A stretch of DNA of 64,000 nucleotides from SIG299 sp051880375 (GCA_051880375.1 JBJENV010000004.1:38203-102202), one strand, 5' to 3'. Positions 34,462 to 44,831 are shown, counted from the stretch's first letter. Numbers and translations are program-made. Notes: generated from the letters alone by a model not told the origin.

Positions 34462-36924
34462 CTACTGCTTTTCTTTTGGTCTGCGCACTCTTGTGACAAG
34501 CCTGCCATCCGTAACAGACAGGGATACCGTATCACCGGTTTTTATATTACCCTTTAAGATTTCCTCTGCAAAAGCATCCTCTAAGTATGTCTGTACCGCA
34601 CGACGAATCGGCCGCGCACCGTACTTGTCATCATAGCCCTTTTCCAAAATAAATTCCACAACCGAATCCTTTATGAGCAGTTTGATCGCCAGCTGTTCCC
34701 TGCAGCGCTTTACGACGATATCCAGCTGGATTTTTGTAATTTCCCGCAACGTATCTTTATTCAGCGGGCGGAAAACTATCGTCTCGTCAATACGATTTAA
34801 AAATTCCGGCTTAAACGAACGTTTTACCTCTGCCATGACATTTTCCCGCATTCTCTCATAATCCGCCTGCTCATCCGGTTTTGCAATAAAACCGAGCCGC
34901 TTCGGCTCCATAATCACTCCGGCTCCGGCATTGGAGGTCATGATAATAATGGTATTCTTAAAGCTGACCTTTCTGCCCTGCGCATCCGTAATATGACCGT
35001 CCTCCAGAACCTGAAGCAGAATGTTGAATACATCCGGATGTGCCTTTTCGAGCTCATCAAACAGCACAACCGAGTATGGCTTTCTGCGTACCTGCTCGCT
35101 CAGCTGTCCGCCCTCCTCGTGACCGACATAGCCCGGCGGCGAACCGATGATCTTTGATACACTGTGTTTTTCCATATATTCCGACATATCCACGCGAATC
35201 ATCGCATTTTCATCGCCGAACATTGCCTCCGCCAGCGCCTTGGAAAGCTCCGTCTTACCTACACCGGTCGGACCTAAGAACAGGAACGAGCCAATCGGGC
35301 GATTCGGGTCTTTTAAGCCGACTCTTGCCCTCCGGATAGCCTTCGTTACCGCTAACACCGCATCATCCTGCCCGACAACACGTTTCTTTAAAATATCCGG
35401 AAGCTTCATCAGGCGCTCGCTTTCTGCCTCCTGTATGCGGCTTAGCGGAATCTTCGTCCACGAGGATACCACCTGTGCAATATGCTCTTCGGTTAATATC
35501 TGCGGTTTCGCGGCAAGCTTCTTCTCCTGCGTCTTCTTTTCGCGCTCTAACTTCTTTAACAGCTTTTTTTCTTCCTCGGAAATCCGTTTTGCTTCCTGTA
35601 ACTTTCCTTCCATCAAAGCAGCTTCCTTCTCCTGCTCCGCTGCATCAATGGCATCCTCCAGCTCCTTTCGGCGGTTTGGCAGTGCATAGCCGACCAGATG
35701 CAGTCTGGACGCTGCTTCATCCATTGCATCAATTGCCTTATCCGGCAGGAACCGGTCATTGACATAACGCGCAGTAAGGGATACTGCCGCACGAATCGCC
35801 TCCTCCGAGATTTCCACCTCGTGGTGGCTCTCATAGTTCGGTCGAAGTCCCAGAAGAATTTCTATCGACTCCTCCTCACTCGGCTCCTCCACAACAACCG
35901 GCTGGAAGCGGCGCTCTAAGGCCGCGTCCTTTTCAATATGCTTTCGGTACTCTTCTCTCGTGGTTGCACCGATAACCTGCAGCTCGCCGCGCGCCAGTGC
36001 CGGCTTTAAAATGTTGGACGCATCCATGGCGCCCTCGGCGCCGCCCGCACCGATAATCGTATGCAGCTCATCAATAAAAAGAATGACAGAGCCATCGTCA
36101 ATGACCTCCGAAATCACTCTCTTAATTCTCTCTTCAAATTCGCCCCGGTACTTAGAGCCTGCAACCATAGCGGACAAATCAAGAGAAAGCACCCGCTTTC
36201 CTTTCATTAACTCCGGTACGTCATCCTCCGCAATCCGGGCAGCAAGTCCTTCCACTACTGCCGTTTTGCCGACTCCCGGCTCGCCGATTAAGCACGGATT
36301 GTTTTTGGTACGTCTGCACAAAATCTGTATCAGCCGTTCCATTTCCGTATTTCTGCCTACCACCGGGTCCAATTTGCGGTTTCTTGCGTATTCCGTCAAA
36401 TCCCTGCTGTACTGGTCAAGTGTCGGAGTGGATGACTTCTGCTTTGCCTTTCCGCGACTGGCCGCAAATTCATACTTTGCATCTCCCATATCGCCACCCA
36501 GCAAAAGAACCGTATCCAGAAACAGTTTCTGAACATTCACCCCAAGTGTATTTAACAGGCGCACGGCAAGGCATGCGGCCTCCTTTAACAAAGCAAGCAG
36601 AATGTGCTCTGTCGCAATATAGCGCTCGCCGTGCAGGTTTGCCTCGCGTTCACTCTGCTCCAGTACCTTTCTTGCCATTGGAGAAAAGCTGTCCTTCCCG
36701 TCCGGCTCTTCTGTTCCGCCAAGCACAATCAGCTGTTTTGCCATAGTAAGCAGACTGTCCTTTTCAACGCCGTTCTGCACTAAAATGTCCCTTGCAACGC
36801 CCTCTGTCTGTACCAATGCAATCAAAAGATGCTCTGTGCCGATATAGCCCTGCCCCATCTGTTCGGACAGCCTGTAAGCGGCTGCCAGCACCTGTTCCGC
36901 ATTCGGTGTAAATTTATCGTTCAT
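34462..36924 (-). CDS. clpC: ATP-dependent Clp protease ATPase ClpC
   Basis: 820 residues from the ATG at 36922-36924 (GGAGG five bases upstream). Layout: Clp-N repeats (about 1-145), first AAA domain (GEPGVGKTAVVEG; sensor and Walker B VILFIDELHT), a UVR-like coiled middle (EKEAALMEGKLQEAKRISEE), and second AAA domain (GPTGVGKTELSKA, VVLFDELEKAHPDV). It unfolds substrates for ClpP. Unlike Bacillus, ctsR, mcsA and mcsB are not upstream. The spacer to the next gene carries TTGACA-like -35 elements. Confidence 0.96.
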   Translation of the reverse strand: MNDKFTPNAEQVLAAAYRLSEQMGQGYIGTEHLLIALVQTEGVARDILVQNGVEKDSLLTMAKQLIVLGGTEEPDGKDSFSPMARKVLEQSEREANLHGERYIATEHILLALLKEAACLAVRLLNTLGVNVQKLFLDTVLLLGGDMGDAKYEFAASRGKAKQKSSTPTLDQYSRDLTEYARNRKLDPVVGRNTEMERLIQILCRRTKNNPCLIGEPGVGKTAVVEGLAARIAEDDVPELMKGKRVLSLDLSAMVAGSKYRGEFEERIKRVISEVIDDGSVILFIDELHTIIGAGGAEGAMDASNILKPALARGELQVIGATTREEYRKHIEKDAALERRFQPVVVEEPSEEESIEILLGLRPNYESHHEVEISEEAIRAAVSLTARYVNDRFLPDKAIDAMDEAASRLHLVGYALPNRRKELEDAIDAAEQEKEAALMEGKLQEAKRISEEEKKLLKKLEREKKTQEKKLAAKPQILTEEHIAQVVSSWTKIPLSRIQEAESERLMKLPDILKKRVVGQDDAVLAVTKAIRRARVGLKDPNRPIGSFLFLGPTGVGKTELSKALAEAMFGDENAMIRVDMSEYMEKHSVSKIIGSPPGYVGHEEGGQLSEQVRRKPYSVVLFDELEKAHPDVFNILLQVLEDGHITDAQGRKVSFKNTIIIMTSNAGAGVIMEPKRLGFIAKPDEQADYERMRENVMAEVKRSFKPEFLNRIDETIVFRPLNKDTLREITKIQLDIVVKRCREQLAIKLLIKDSVVEFILEKGYDDKYGARPIRRAVQTYLEDAFAEEILKGNIKTGDTVSLSVTDGRLVTRVRRPKEKQ

Positions 36925-36988
36925 GAATCCTCCAAGTTTCATTAATTCTTCTTTATTTTCAAAAGTCTATACCAAGTCAACCGTTTTG

Positions 36989-38263
36989 TCAACGCGTCCT
37001 TTTACGACGCACAAACAGCCACACCACAAGCAACAGTAACAGAAGCGCAAGTCCTGAAAGCAATGCCGCAAGTAATAAAAGCAGTTCCTGATTATGCTGA
37101 TACATTTCTATCTGCTGCTTCAGATCTTCGTCTTCCGCCTCCACGACCTGTTCCAGCACAAAGCGTTCATCATTCACACGCTGAAGCGTCTGCTCCACAC
37201 GGTCATAGCTGTACCAGTGAATTTCTCCCGCCTCATTTTCCAGCACAAGAAGCAGAAATTCCTCCACCGTCTCCTGCTTTGCATACGCCTCTATCTGGAT
37301 TCCGTTTATAAACAGGAAGGTCTGTTCATAGCCCTTCGGAACAACAAAGCTTTCCGGTCTTTCTGCCACATGATAAATATGGTATTCCTTTAGCAGCACA
37401 TCGCTCCCCGCAGCTTCCAGTGAAATACCCGGCGTTAACGGAGGTTCCTCCGCTTTGGAAGGTTCCTCTTCCTTTGGCTCTGCTTCCTCCGGCTTCAGTT
37501 CACGGTAGACATAAATCGTATACTTTGTTGAGGTTCCGTCCTCTGCCGTTACCGTAATGGTTACCTCATTGCTTCCAAGCTGAAGGTTCTGCTCTCCGGA
37601 AACAAAAACCGTGGAACGGCTGTCCTCCGGTAATGCACTTAAAATCAGGCTCGTAGTTGCATAGGAAACTGCCGAAAAGTATGTGTCTGTCTCCGGGTCA
37701 AACTCCGGTGTCAACGGAACAAGCTGCGTTGTTCCGTCCAGAATGCGCATCGTTGCCAGACGGCTGTTATCGGAGGCATCCGCTGCCGGCAGTACCGTAA
37801 TCGTTTTGCTCATGCTTGTTACCGACATTTCAATTCCGTCCGTGTAACCGAAAACGACCGGGCGGTCATAAAGAGCAAGCTCACAGGTTCCCTGCTCTGT
37901 GGCAAGAAAACGGATTTTATAGGTGCGCTCCTGTCTGGAAGCAGAGGCTCCGATATCCGAAATCCGGAGTCTTCCGCCTCCGCCGGTAATGCAGGCGGGT
38001 GCTGAGGAAAATTCAAGCACCGAGCTGTCATATACCAGATAAGCCTCAAAATCTCCCATCGTATCCGTAGAAGTAAGTGTCATCGTCACTTCCACCACAT
38101 CACCGACACGAATTTCCTCCTGATCGGTTGAAAATGTAATTGTTACGCTTGCTGCCAGTACACATTCCGCACGACCAAATACTGCCTGCAATGCAAAAGC
38201 CGCCAGAAAAGCCATGGCAAACAGCATGCTTTTATTCCGTTTTCCCACTCTTTTTCCTTTCAT
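36989..38263 (-). CDS. Surface membrane protein with cohesin-like and cadherin-like domains
   Basis: 424 residues. A signal peptide (1-37) leads to a cohesin-like domain (about 38-165; VTITFSTDQEEIRVGDVVEV, then MGDFEAYLVYDSSVLEFSS). A cadherin-like beta-sandwich domain follows (about 175-265; ending TVTAEDGTSTKYTIYVYRE), then an acidic Pro/Glu linker. A further domain of about 100 residues, a membrane span (about 394-418) and a basic tail end it. The cohesin-like fold here is probably a general adhesion module rather than proof of a cellulosome, since no dockerin is seen in the window. It starts 15 bases after the autolysin gene. Confidence 0.75.
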   Translation of the reverse strand: MKGKRVGKRNKSMLFAMAFLAAFALQAVFGRAECVLAASVTITFSTDQEEIRVGDVVEVTMTLTSTDTMGDFEAYLVYDSSVLEFSSAPACITGGGGRLRISDIGASASRQERTYKIRFLATEQGTCELALYDRPVVFGYTDGIEMSVTSMSKTITVLPAADASDNSRLATMRILDGTTQLVPLTPEFDPETDTYFSAVSYATTSLILSALPEDSRSTVFVSGEQNLQLGSNEVTITVTAEDGTSTKYTIYVYRELKPEEAEPKEEEPSKAEEPPLTPGISLEAAGSDVLLKEYHIYHVAERPESFVVPKGYEQTFLFINGIQIEAYAKQETVEEFLLLVLENEAGEIHWYSYDRVEQTLQRVNDERFVLEQVVEAEDEDLKQQIEMYQHNQELLLLLAALLSGLALLLLLLVVWLFVRRKRTR

Positions 38264-38278
38264 ATCCTACCTTCGTTT

Positions 38279-41200
38279 CTATTCTTCCCTTGCCACGATA
38301 ATCGTATATTCCTTCACATCTCCGTTTTCTGCAATCACCTTAATAGTTACGACATTGGAGCCGTAATCCAGTGCGATAATGCCGTTACCAAACACCGTTG
38401 CTTTCTTGCTGACTGCCTCTGCTTTAATATGAAGAAGATGTTCATGACTCTCCACCACCAGATAATACGTCTGGTCAACCTTTGCATTAAAGGTTGGGGT
38501 AATCGGAAGCTCATTTCCCGTAATATCATAAAGCTTCAGTGACTTCAGCCAGTTGTTTGGATTATACTCTTCTCCCGGCATCGGAGAATTTTCCGGCGGC
38601 ATATTCAGATATACCGGAATGGAAAACACAATCGGAAGCTCCGATACATTGGTATAAGCACTTGCTGTTTTCTTAGACTCTGACATCGGCGCTTCCACAT
38701 TTGCCATGTACTGATGATAATATGTGGAATTTTCCGTTACGTTAAATTTCTGCAGGTAAATGGTATCCTGTCCACGATTAATATATGTAGAACCAAGGAT
38801 ATATGCACCTCCGACAATCGCATCGTACTGATTGTCCCATGGAATCAGCGCCGCATCGTTCTGCTCATCATTGTTGCTGACTCCGTTTTTTGCATACTTC
38901 AAGGCATTGGCTATCGCTCCGCCTGCTACCGTGGAATGATATGCACCGATGTTATAGAAATTGTACAGACCCTCTAATCCGCTTACCGTGCCGGTAACGC
39001 TGTTGCTGACGGTTGTTGCACTTGTTACAACCTCCTGCTTTACTCTTGCCGCAAGATGATACGGGCTGACGCCGGAGTATTCCGCCGCTGCAATAAACGT
39101 CTGCGCATAGGTGTAATTCTGCGGAACTCCGAGCGCATCCGTATAGCTGTACATGCTAAAATAAAACGGTGTATTTTTCAGTATATTTTCTACTCCGGCT
39201 TCGTCTTGATAGGACGGTTCATATCGAAGTACTTCAAACATAAAAATGTTTGTTTCGTTCAGGAAATTTCTCGGGTCCATATAATAAGCAATCGCCGTTT
39301 CCGACGCTGTTACCCAGGTAGAGCCGTCATACAGAATAAATGTATCCGTCGCCCAGTCATAAGCACCTGTTCCAAGTGATTTCCATGCAATCCCCTTGCT
39401 GTTCGGTATCAGATTTCTGCCCGCAATGCTCTCCTCTTCTATCACCTTATCCCATTCCAGACCGGTATGAAATGCCTGAAACACCCATGCCGGATATTTT
39501 TCATGAAGTTCTCTTAAATAAGGCTTGTAGCTTTCCGGAAAGCCCTGTGCATCCAGATAGGCTTCAAAGTCTGTATCCTCACCGGGCAGTTCTTCACCGG
39601 AATTACCATTCTCCGGATTTTCTGTCGGTTCCATATCTCCCACTACAATAAATTCGGAAGGCAGATAACCATAATACATTCTGCCATGATACAAAAAGCC
39701 TATGTGCCGGTACCGGTTGACGCTGTTTGCTTCTTCATACTCATCATACAAAGCCAGTGTCATGCTTCCGTCAATGAAGATCGGCATTGGAATCTGCCCT
39801 TCTTCACACTCTGTATCCGAAACAAGGGAATACGGCATTTCCGGCATTTCATACGCCACCAGAAGCGTGCCGTTGTCTCCTATGATATGACCATAGCCTG
39901 TCAGCGTTCCAGGCTGATTGACCGGATAATTTCCCGTCTGAATTTCAATCACCTGAGGCGTCGGAAATACCGTCGGTGTCGGTGTTGGCGTCACTGTCGG
40001 TGTCGGGCTTGATTCCGGTATTTCCGTCGGAGACGGGCTGACCGTCGGTGCCGGTGTTGATTCCGGTGTTTCCGTCGGAGACGGGCTGACCGTCGGCGCC
40101 GGTGTTGATTCCGGTGCTTCCGTCGGAGACGGGCTGACCGTCGGCGTCACTGTCGGTATCGGTGTTGCAGTCGGTACTGTCTCCTTTACCGTAAGAAGTA
40201 CCAATTCCTCCGGAAGGAAGCCGGTATAGCGTTCGCCGTCTCTTTCTACGGATGCTTCCAGCCACTTCACTCCGTCTATGGTTGTCTCTCCGTGCAAAAG
40301 GAGCGTTTCTCCGACATCCAGCGAAATAATAACACCGGTATTTGTTTTTACATATGCTCCGGTATACGATGCCTTATTACGAAGCTTGACTCGTTCCCAG
40401 ATAATCTGTGCCGCAACAGGCTCGTTATATAGCAGCTTTACATACTTGCTCAGCATATAGCCGTAAAGAATTTCTCCGTCCTTCTTGACAGCCACCCGAT
40501 ACCAGATAGCAGAGCCGTTGACCGTCTGGTTTATTACCATAACCTGCGTATTCTGATTAATGACTGCCAATGCAGGCTTTGCAGTTGATGCATCTTCCCG
40601 TAAGTTCAGCTGATAAGCCGTAACAACGGCAGAATAATAGTAAACTGCCTCGGAATCCGTAATTTCCTCTCTCGTTACCGTCTCTCCTGTAACTGAAATT
40701 GCCGGTGTCGGCGTCGATGTCGGTGCCTGTGTCGGCGTTGGTGCCTGTGTTGGGGTTGGTGTCGGTGTCGCCGTTGGCGCCTGTGTAGCAGTTGGCGTCG
40801 GCGTTGCTGCTTCTACCGCAATATAGTCACTCTTCACGTATCCGTTCCGCTTAACACCATCCTGTGCAAACGAAATTTTATACCAGTACTCCCCTGCGGA
40901 ATTTTTCTCCACGCCAAGAACTGTAACCTTTGTCGTTTTTACAATGACTGCAATCGCATCGTTACCGGTTCCTGCCCCGCTTCTGACGTTTAAACGGCTT
41001 GCCGTTACATAACCCGTTCTCGGGAAGCCGGATGTCACCAATTCATTGGAAGGTGCAGCGGTCGGTGCCTGCGTCGGCTTTGGCGTTGAAGTCGGTGCCT
41101 GTGTCGGCTTTGGCGTTGGAGTCGGGGTTGGTGTGACGGTCGGCGCTGCTGTCGGAACCGGCTCCGTTGTCGCAATATAAGCCGCACTCACAAAACCGTT

Positions 41201-41488
41201 GATTTTTGTTCCCTCAAAGCTTGCCGTTACATAATACCAGCCGTTGCTGCCATAAGAAATGGCAACCTTATCGCCTTTGGATAAATATGCTGTTTTCCCG
41301 TTTACCTGTACTTTGGAATATTCCGTGGACGGACCGGTCCTGACAAACAGCGTACTTGCCGTTACCGTACCGGTCACTGCTGCTCCGGCATAGATTTTAA
41401 ATCCGTATCCTGTCATAAAAAGTACCGTTGCTAAAATTCCAAACAGTACCATGATTGATTTTTTCTGAAAGTATCTTTGTATGTTCAT
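38279..41488 (-). CDS. Large secreted SH3-domain glucosaminidase (autolysin)
   Basis: 1069 residues from the ATG at 41486-41488 (AGGA five bases upstream; the ATG 12 bases earlier has no site). A signal or anchor segment (about 12-37) is followed by four bacterial SH3 domains separated by Thr/Pro linkers. A further SH3-like region lies before a GH73-type glucosaminidase domain (about 650-900; GVSPYHLAARVKQEV, GLYNFYNIGAYHS). The C-terminal cadherin-like domain ends IKVIAENGDVKEYTIIVARE. It would cleave the peptidoglycan glycan chain at the cell surface. It shares the C-terminal domain type with the next protein in the operon. Confidence 0.88.
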   Translation of the reverse strand: MNIQRYFQKKSIMVLFGILATVLFMTGYGFKIYAGAAVTGTVTASTLFVRTGPSTEYSKVQVNGKTAYLSKGDKVAISYGSNGWYYVTASFEGTKINGFVSAAYIATTEPVPTAAPTVTPTPTPTPKPTQAPTSTPKPTQAPTAAPSNELVTSGFPRTGYVTASRLNVRSGAGTGNDAIAVIVKTTKVTVLGVEKNSAGEYWYKISFAQDGVKRNGYVKSDYIAVEAATPTPTATQAPTATPTPTPTQAPTPTQAPTSTPTPAISVTGETVTREEITDSEAVYYYSAVVTAYQLNLREDASTAKPALAVINQNTQVMVINQTVNGSAIWYRVAVKKDGEILYGYMLSKYVKLLYNEPVAAQIIWERVKLRNKASYTGAYVKTNTGVIISLDVGETLLLHGETTIDGVKWLEASVERDGERYTGFLPEELVLLTVKETVPTATPIPTVTPTVSPSPTEAPESTPAPTVSPSPTETPESTPAPTVSPSPTEIPESSPTPTVTPTPTPTVFPTPQVIEIQTGNYPVNQPGTLTGYGHIIGDNGTLLVAYEMPEMPYSLVSDTECEEGQIPMPIFIDGSMTLALYDEYEEANSVNRYRHIGFLYHGRMYYGYLPSEFIVVGDMEPTENPENGNSGEELPGEDTDFEAYLDAQGFPESYKPYLRELHEKYPAWVFQAFHTGLEWDKVIEEESIAGRNLIPNSKGIAWKSLGTGAYDWATDTFILYDGSTWVTASETAIAYYMDPRNFLNETNIFMFEVLRYEPSYQDEAGVENILKNTPFYFSMYSYTDALGVPQNYTYAQTFIAAAEYSGVSPYHLAARVKQEVVTSATTVSNSVTGTVSGLEGLYNFYNIGAYHSTVAGGAIANALKYAKNGVSNNDEQNDAALIPWDNQYDAIVGGAYILGSTYINRGQDTIYLQKFNVTENSTYYHQYMANVEAPMSESKKTASAYTNVSELPIVFSIPVYLNMPPENSPMPGEEYNPNNWLKSLKLYDITGNELPITPTFNAKVDQTYYLVVESHEHLLHIKAEAVSKKATVFGNGIIALDYGSNVVTIKVIAENGDVKEYTIIVAREE
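40010..40150. repeat. 48-bp in-frame tandem repeats in the autolysin linker
   Basis: TTCCGTCGGAGACGGGCTGA recurs at 40022, 40070 and 40118, a 48-base period encoding 16 residues of the SPSPTE-PES-TPAPTV type. Likely variable in copy number. Confidence 0.85.
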
Positions 41489-41659
41489 TCTGTTCCTCAT
41501 CTTTAGAGCATTTTCTTTTTTTGCTATTCCGCAGCCTGCCTGTCAGGGCATACTTAGCTATAGAATATCACATATTACGATAATAAAAAAGAGTTATGGC
41601 AGGAATGTGGCATAAGAATTGTGAAATAATTGTGAAAGAAAAGAAACAGCCGGACAGAT

Positions 41660-41732
41660 AAAAGAATAGAACAGGACGTCATGCCCGCTCCTCATCCGGA
41701 GCTGTCGCTCGTGTATGACGTTCTGTTCTATT
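41660..41732 (-). terminator. Terminator of the purMND operon
   Basis: AATAGAACAG-ACGTCAT and its complement form a stem of about 17 pairs with an inner GCTCC/GGAGC dyad. CTTTT follows on the minus strand. Confidence 0.85.
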
Positions 41733-41774
41733 CAGGTTTTCTCCGTTTGATATACGATTTACTTTTTGCTCACT

Positions 41775-43046
41775 CTATGCTTCGTCAATCGCTTTTCCGA
41801 TGTCGTTTCGTTTATACTTGTTTGCAAACGAAATCCACTCCGTGGCGGCATAAGCATTTTTTCTGGCTTCCTTTAAATCGGCACCGAGTGCGGTAACGCC
41901 AAGCACTCTTCCGCCGTTTGTCACGCACACACCGTTTTCTGACTTTGTTCCTGCATGGAACACATAGTACCCCACTTTATCTTTAAACTGCTCAAAGCCG
42001 GTAATCGGAAAGCCCTTTTCGTACTTTTCCGGGTAGCCGTCGGAGGCAAGCACAACACAGACTGCCGCATTGTCGGCAAAATCAAGTGTCACCTGATCCA
42101 GTGTGCCGTCTACACATGCTTCAAACACATCCACGATATCATTGTTCATACGAGGAAGCACAACCTGTGTCTCCGGGTCGCCGAATCTTGCGTTATATTC
42201 CAGCACCTTCGGACCTTCCGCCGTCAACATGAGTCCGAAGAAAATGACACCCTTGAATTCCCTGCCTTCTGCTGCCATGGCATCCACGGTCGCCTGATAA
42301 ATGTACTTTCTGCAGAATTCATCCACTTCTTTTGTATAGAACGGGCTCGGTGAGAAGGTTCCCATGCCGCCGGTATTTAAGCCCTGATCTCCGTCCTTTG
42401 CGCGCTTGTGGTCCTGTGCGCTTGTCATAATGCGAATTGTCTTTCCGTCGCAGAACGACAACACCGAAACCTCACGTCCGGTCATAAATTCCTCAATGAC
42501 AATCGTATCGCCCGCAGAGCCGAACTGCTTATCCGTCATCAGCGTACGCACGCCTGCCTCTGCTTCTTCATAGGTGCTGCAGATTAACACACCCTTGCCG
42601 AGTGCCAGGCCGTCCGCCTTCAGTACGGTCGGAAACTTTGCTGTCTTTAAGTAAGCAAGCGCATCCTCCGCGGAAGTAAACACCTCATACGCTGCAGTCG
42701 GAATGTGGTACTTTTTCATCAAATCCTTGGAAAAGGCTTTGGAGCCTTCTAGGATTGCCGCATTTTTTCTTGGTCCGAACACGCGGAGACCACGCGCCTC
42801 AAATTCATCAACCACACCGGCAACGAGCGGGTCATCCATGCCGATGACCGTCAAATCAATCTGCTTTTCCTCTGCAAAATCCGCTAACCTTGTAAGCTCC
42901 ATTGCTCCGATCGGAACGCATTCCGCAAGCTCCGCAATTCCTGCGTTACCCGGAGCACAGTATATTTTTTCTACCCGTTTGCTCTGTGCAATTTTCCAGA
43001 CAATGGCGTGCTCTCTGCCGCCGCTTCCTACTACCAAAATTTTCAT
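41775..43046 (-). CDS. purD: Phosphoribosylamine-glycine ligase
   Basis: 423 residues, normal length. ATP-grasp enzyme joining glycine to phosphoribosylamine. Seen: MKILVVGSGGREHAIVWKI at the start, FPTVLKADGLALGKGV (ATP-grasp), DQGLNTGGMGTFSPSPF and EYNARFGDPETQVVL. Last gene of purM-purN-purD. Cytoplasmic. Confidence 0.97.
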   Translation of the reverse strand: MKILVVGSGGREHAIVWKIAQSKRVEKIYCAPGNAGIAELAECVPIGAMELTRLADFAEEKQIDLTVIGMDDPLVAGVVDEFEARGLRVFGPRKNAAILEGSKAFSKDLMKKYHIPTAAYEVFTSAEDALAYLKTAKFPTVLKADGLALGKGVLICSTYEEAEAGVRTLMTDKQFGSAGDTIVIEEFMTGREVSVLSFCDGKTIRIMTSAQDHKRAKDGDQGLNTGGMGTFSPSPFYTKEVDEFCRKYIYQATVDAMAAEGREFKGVIFFGLMLTAEGPKVLEYNARFGDPETQVVLPRMNNDIVDVFEACVDGTLDQVTLDFADNAAVCVVLASDGYPEKYEKGFPITGFEQFKDKVGYYVFHAGTKSENGVCVTNGGRVLGVTALGADLKEARKNAYAATEWISFANKYKRNDIGKAIDEA

Positions 43047-43064
43047 CGCAGTATTACTCCTTCT

Positions 43065-43691
43065 CTATTCCGAAATCCATGCCTTGCCGTCCTGAAAGCG
43101 CACCTTGCCGTTTGCTACGGCGTTGATTGCCTTCGGGAGGATTTCCCACTCTGCCTCTACCATGACACGCTTCTGCAGTACCTCCGGCGTATCATCCGGT
43201 TTCACCTCGACTGCCTTCTGCATCAGAATCGGTCCGGTGTCGGTCCCCTCATCCACAAAATGCACGGTTGCCCCGGTGATTTTCACACCGCGTGCCAACA
43301 CTGCCTCATGTACACGAAGCCCGTAATAACCGGTTCCGCAAAATGACGGAATGAGCGACGGATGAATATTTAACAGCCGGTTTTTGTATTCTGCAATCAG
43401 TGCCGGAGGCAGGATGACAAGGAAGCCTGCCAGTACCACCAGATCCGGATGATACTTGTTTACGCCGGCAAGCAGCGCCTCGTTAAACAGCTCTCTTGTT
43501 TCAAACTGCTTCGGGGATATACACTCTGCCGGAATACCGGCAGCCATTGCGCGCTCCAGGGCATAGACACCTGTGTTGTTGCTGATGACTGCTGCAATTT
43601 TCGTATTTGTTACCTCGCCTGCCGCAATCTTGTCTATAATTGCCTGCAGATTGGTTCCTCCGCCGGAAACTAAAACCACTATATTTAGCAT
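43065..43691 (-). CDS. purN: Phosphoribosylglycinamide formyltransferase
   Basis: 208 residues. Uses 10-formyl-tetrahydrofolate to formylate GAR. Seen: VSGGGTNLQAI at 7-17, the catalytic Asn-x-His in LLNIHPSLIPSF, and the conserved Asp in HFVDEGTDTGPI. It overlaps purM by seven bases and precedes purD by 18. Confidence 0.97.
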   Translation of the reverse strand: MLNIVVLVSGGGTNLQAIIDKIAAGEVTNTKIAAVISNNTGVYALERAMAAGIPAECISPKQFETRELFNEALLAGVNKYHPDLVVLAGFLVILPPALIAEYKNRLLNIHPSLIPSFCGTGYYGLRVHEAVLARGVKITGATVHFVDEGTDTGPILMQKAVEVKPDDTPEVLQKRVMVEAEWEILPKAINAVANGKVRFQDGKAWISE

Positions 43692-44710
43692 ACGGTCACA
43701 CCCTTTTCGCCGTCCTTAATCTCTCCGACCAGGAACGCGGTTTCTCCTGCTGCGGCAAGAAGGCGGACTGCCTCATCCGCTTTATCGGCTTCTACTGCAA
43801 TCATCATGCCGATACCCATGTTATAGGTATTGTACATCATCTGCTCTTCAATGCCGCCGTCCTTTGCTAACATCTTAAAAATTGCCGGAACCTCGTAGCT
43901 GTCCTTCTTCACATAAGCACGGACGCCGTCCTTTAACATTCTCGGAATATTTTCATAGAAGCCGCCGCCGGTGATGTGGCTGCATGCCTTTACGGTAACG
44001 CCGCCGTTCTTTAAAGCGGACAGTGCCTTTACATAAATCTTCGTCGGAGTTAAAAGTGCCTCGCCAAGCGTCTTTCCGAGAGACTCATGGTAAACCTCCA
44101 GCGCCTTGCGCTCCATCGGAAATACCTTCCTGACAAGGGAATAACCGTTGCTGTGAATACCGGAAGAAGCAATACCGATTAACGCATCCCCTGCTTTTAA
44201 TCCGGCACCGGTAATCATGTCATCCTGGTCAACAATACCTACCGCAAAACCGGCAAGGTCATACTCATCCTCCGGATAAAAGCCCGGCATTTCCGCGGTT
44301 TCTCCGCCAATCAGTGCCGCATTCGACTGCTTGCAGCCTTCTGCCACGCCACTGACAATCGTTGCGATTTTTTCAGGAACATTCTTTCCGCATGCAATAT
44401 AATCAAGGAAAAACAACGGCTCACCGCCGGCGCATGCAACATCATTGACACACATGGCAACACAGTCAATGCCAATCGTATCATGCTTGTCTAACAGGAA
44501 TGCAAGCTTTAACTTAGTACCGACACCATCCGTACCGGACAGCAGCGTCGGCTTCTTCATTGTCATGAACGGTGCAAGCGAAAAAGCACCCGAAAATCCA
44601 CCGAGTCCGTTTAAAACCTCGCTTCTCATTGTTCCCTGCACATGCTTCTTCATCAGTTCCACTGCCTTGTAGCCTGCTTCGATATCCACTCCGGCTTTCT
44701 TGTAATCCAT
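43685..44710 (-). CDS. purM: Phosphoribosylformylglycinamidine cyclo-ligase
   Basis: 341 residues. Closes the imidazole ring to give AIR. Seen: LSGTDGVGTKLKLAF near 55, DCVAMCVNDVACAGGEPLFF near 80, ALIGGETAEMPGFY near 132, and HITGGGFYENIPRM near 244. First gene of the purMND operon, with GGAGG before the ATG. No purine riboswitch is evident in the 50-base leader. Confidence 0.97.
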   Translation of the reverse strand: MDYKKAGVDIEAGYKAVELMKKHVQGTMRSEVLNGLGGFSGAFSLAPFMTMKKPTLLSGTDGVGTKLKLAFLLDKHDTIGIDCVAMCVNDVACAGGEPLFFLDYIACGKNVPEKIATIVSGVAEGCKQSNAALIGGETAEMPGFYPEDEYDLAGFAVGIVDQDDMITGAGLKAGDALIGIASSGIHSNGYSLVRKVFPMERKALEVYHESLGKTLGEALLTPTKIYVKALSALKNGGVTVKACSHITGGGFYENIPRMLKDGVRAYVKKDSYEVPAIFKMLAKDGGIEEQMMYNTYNMGIGMMIAVEADKADEAVRLLAAAGETAFLVGEIKDGEKGVTVC

Positions 44711-44831
44711 ACGTTTCCTCCTTTATGCCGTGCCTCCACGACCTGTATTGTGTTACTCTTATTCTAACATAAAATTGATGCATTTCCTACCGTAGCGCGT
44801 GTGATAAATATTAATTTCATTCATAAGCAAC

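Noticed and set aside
36935..36990. CtsR operator before clpC
   Set aside because: GTCAAC occurs twice (as TTGAC on the minus strand), but the spacing is 12 rather than 10 bases and the third A of GTCAAA is missing; better read as overlapping -35 elements.
36989..38263. Cellulosome scaffoldin
   Set aside because: Only one cohesin-like domain, no dockerin or CBM3, and the operon partner is an autolysin.
44711..44830. Purine riboswitch upstream of purM
   Set aside because: The leader is only about 50 bases and shows no three-way junction or conserved core.
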